Of a DNA stretch of 64,000 nt, positions 50,870-64,000 are shown in pieces. The first letter of the stretch is position 1. Each line of letters opens with the position of its first letter. The notes beneath the pieces were generated by a model. It ran no database searches and was not told the origin of the DNA. It saw only the letters and a list, made by a program, of their open reading frames with translations. The translations under genes and the position numbers were made by a program. Source of the stretch: Glandiceps talaboti. Lineage: Eukaryota > Hemichordata > Enteropneusta > Spengelidae. Location: assembly GCF_964340395.1 (NCBI RefSeq), contig NC_135559.1, positions 1,826,001 through 1,890,000 of the forward strand, given 5' to 3'.

Positions 50870-52035
50870 ACTAGAAAATAATCGTTCTTTGTAGAATGTA
50901 AGATGTGCCAACTTCAAATGTTTACTAACAATGACTTTATCAACTTGTTTAAAGTGCCTGAACTGAGGCAAATTGATATTTATGTGTTTGGATTAAACTG
51001 TTGTGGTATTCAAATTGTATGCTAATTACTATCATGAATGAGGAATATTTTTTCAGATGCTTTGCATCGTAGTCTAAAATAAAAAAAATACTGCAAACAT
51101 GAAAACCTTCATTCGACTTATTTTGCTGGAAAACCAAAAATGCAAAATAACTAGTGACTATTGGTGTACTCTACACATGGACACGTTGCACCAATCTGGT
51201 AATGAGTAAATAATTAATTTCTTTGAGAACTAGCTGATGATTGCAAAATTTTCTTGAGGCAAAAATTCCTTGGTTTACAGTATGTCAATAATGAGTTGTT
51301 CTGATTGGTTGAGAGCTCAATGTAACCATGGTGAAAGAGTGGCAAAACGGTCAGGATTAACATATGCTGTTTTAATGGCACCACATATCATATCCTATCT
51401 CAGCATGTTATCGACCAGTGTCCAGAATGTCTACATATGCAAAAATATACATCATATTCCAGTTTCTGAAGTTTTACTTTACCAGCTGCTGATTGTGAGG
51501 CAATGCATGAAAAATTACATGAAATTATGCTAATAAACAGTATATAGTGGGTGCAACAGTCAGTCAGTGGTAACTTTGTGTTTGCTATCTCTGGTATGAT
51601 ACTCCTCTCTTCATGCCTTCTCTTCTGTCCCCAAACAAGCTTGTAAACAGCACTCCAAGTGGCCATATAATGAAATCTTTTATCTCGCCAATGACTGGGC
51701 TATGGTGTATTGTCTTGTAAGCTTTAGTCTCAACTGCACCTCAAAAGTGAACCATATTTTCTGTATTTCTAAACGTTAGCTAAAGTAAATGATCTGTTTT
51801 AGTATATTCAGTAAGTCTAACATAAATATAGGAAACAAGTGCTGTTGTTTTTTTTTTTTGTAAAAGAATAACCAAAATGAAGTTTTGCAAGTTTTGTCAT
51901 TCAAGAAAGATACCTGGTGTGTGACTGCAAATGTTATTGCTATTACACAATATCTCCACCAAATTTAAGTTCACAACATGGTGGAAAAGTAAATTATTTG
52001 GTGTCTCACTGAAAAGAAGTGCTGCTATATTGCTA

Positions 52036-52190
52036 CAGCGCCCTCACTGGCAAAGTCTGTGAGAAAATATAGCGCCCACTCTGGCAAAGTCTGTGAGAAA
52101 ATACAGCGTCCACTCTGGCAAAGTTGTGAGAAAATACAGTGCCCTCACTGGCAAAGTTTGTGAGAAATAATACAGCACCCTCACGATCAC
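52036..52190. repeat. ~38-bp tandem repeat, 4 copies
   Basis: 'acagcgccctcactggcaaa' with 'gtctgtgagaaaata' recurs four times with small changes. Downstream of UXS1. Confidence 0.9.
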
Positions 52191-52744
52191 CGACTTCATT
52201 TGCAATGAAATATTTTACAAGGCTCTTTAAGAATATCTAAAAATGAAAACTTTACATCTCCAAAATATACAGATTGAAAATAAAATGGAAAGCTGTGATA
52301 ACTTTTCTGTCTGAGCTTGGCCCCCTTATCATGACTTAAAATTATAACTCTGGGGAAAAAACGTGCCCAAATAACTTTAAAAAAAAAAAAAAAACCTTGA
52401 CAAAAACTCTTTGGTACAAGTACAACCTTATTATCTGTCTTGTTCCTTATTTGATAAGAGCTTCCATGAATGTTACAATGCAGAGCTACCTACAAGATTT
52501 CCAGCAGGAAAAAAACTGCATATATAACAAAAGATGAATAAATATTCAGAAAATTCATAAACTCAATCACAATCCCTTCTGATTATATCCTTATTTGTAA
52601 ACATATTTGATTGAAATCACTACATGTTTTGGGTTAGCTTATAGGACTAGTGGTGTTCACACTTCTTGTACAGCCCTCACCTACACAAAGTCATATAACC
52701 CATAACACCAAAGTAATGCGTTTTCTGTATGTACCACAATCATT

Positions 52745-52880
52745 CATAGCATCCATATCAAGTGTAAAAGTATACTATTTCTTTTGCTAGTTGACCACAT
52801 TAGCAAGGCCACATGCTAGGTTTGTAAATAAACCAATTGAAACAGTATACTATTACACCTGATATGAATGTTATAAATGA
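52745..52880. mobile_element. Foldback around 'agtatactat'
   Basis: 'catccatatcaagtgtaaaa' with 'gtatactattt' near 52750-52780 is inverted near 52842-52875 ('cagtatactattacacctga', 'tatgaatg'). Probably a small MITE. Confidence 0.5.
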
Positions 52881-53218
52881 GTGTAGCACACCGAGAAAGT
52901 GCTTCAGTGTTACTCGTTGTAATATGAATGCCATAAACGAGCATAGAAACTAGGGATAAAATTGTTCACTGTTTATGAGTAACTGACCAATTTTAAGTGA
53001 CTATATCTTTGGTTATTTGTTGAAAAACAAATGTCCCAGTTGCAGCTAGTGCAGGTAAGATTCAAGATAATTTTTTGTCTGGGTTAGGGCCAACTACAGC
53101 ATTTGTCTGGGTTAGGGCTGGACAGGAAGTTGAAATGTGAACATTGTTAATTTTTAGAAAAGTAGAGTAGTTAAAAAATACATTATTTTCATTTTATCTC
53201 TGATATATCCTACTGATT

Positions 53219-64000
<10,782 letters not shown>

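Larger units (their letters stand above)
28722..53218. other. 24.5-kb region without recognisable coding exons
   Basis: It lies between the first coding PAK exon and the UXS1 stop codon. The PAK ATG exon starts with an acceptor, so at least one leader exon and the PAK promoter must lie upstream, probably within this region. The UXS1 3' UTR occupies its right end. The rest is AT-rich with the foldback elements, microsatellites and interspersed repeats listed separately. Frequent 'tacatgta' and 'gtacatgtac' words occur from about 28 to 42 kb. Confidence 0.5.

Noticed and set aside
50421-51666. Minus open frames downstream of UXS1 as alternative terminal exons
   Set aside because: None resembles the UXS1 C-terminus. 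The exon at 53219-53314 fits by homology, phase and acceptor.

Overview
This 64 kb window is nuclear DNA of a bilaterian animal. It has spliced genes with GT-AG introns, very long non-coding stretches, dense microsatellites, tRNA-derived SINEs and many small inverted-repeat (MITE-like) elements. The repeat style, in which retroposons end in 'gcgctatataa' plus ATT or CATT microsatellites, fits a marine invertebrate (deuterostome or lophotrochozoan). I cannot name the species. Exon coordinates were derived by hand from splice sites, reading phase and remembered family conservation. No alignment was run.

Three protein-coding genes can be supported. (1) 9133-10293 (+): a single-exon 3-beta-hydroxysteroid dehydrogenase-like SDR enzyme of 386 aa with a hydrophobic segment near the C-terminus. 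(2) 28680 down to 16364 (-): a complete group I p21-activated kinase in 14 coding exons, about 555 aa if every exon is used. It has a CRIB/autoinhibitory region, two copies of the PIX-binding motif on two separate in-frame exons, and a full kinase domain. (3) 64000 down to 53219 (-): UDP-glucuronate decarboxylase (UXS1) in 12 visible exons. The 5' end lies beyond the window.

Layout: 1-9.1 kb is intergenic, with microsatellites, three SINE copies and two MITE families. 9.1-10.3 kb is the 3-beta-HSD-like gene. 10.3-16.4 kb is intergenic plus probable PAK 3' UTR. 16.4-28.7 kb is PAK. 28.7-53.2 kb has no recognisable coding exon; it probably holds the PAK 5' leader introns and promoter plus the UXS1 3' flank, and is full of foldback elements. 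53.2-64 kb is UXS1.

The most unusual features are inside the genes. A 54-bp minisatellite of about 15 units starts exactly at the 3' end of PAK's glycine-loop exon and repeats both the exon end and its 5' splice site. PAK also has tandem PIX-motif exons. A 25-bp satellite of about 89 copies, with one mainly two-state base, lies about 70 bp before the last UXS1 exon. A UXS1 exon start and its acceptor are partly duplicated upstream. An almost perfectly palindromic MITE of about 350 bp, flanked by TTAA, occurs three times. CTCF-like motifs recur in tandem in a PAK intron and in opposite orientations in the arms of a foldback element.

The three genes are not an evident functional unit. UXS1 makes UDP-xylose in the Golgi/ER, PAK acts in Rac/Cdc42 signalling, and the 3-beta-HSD-like enzyme probably acts on steroids or sterols at a membrane.
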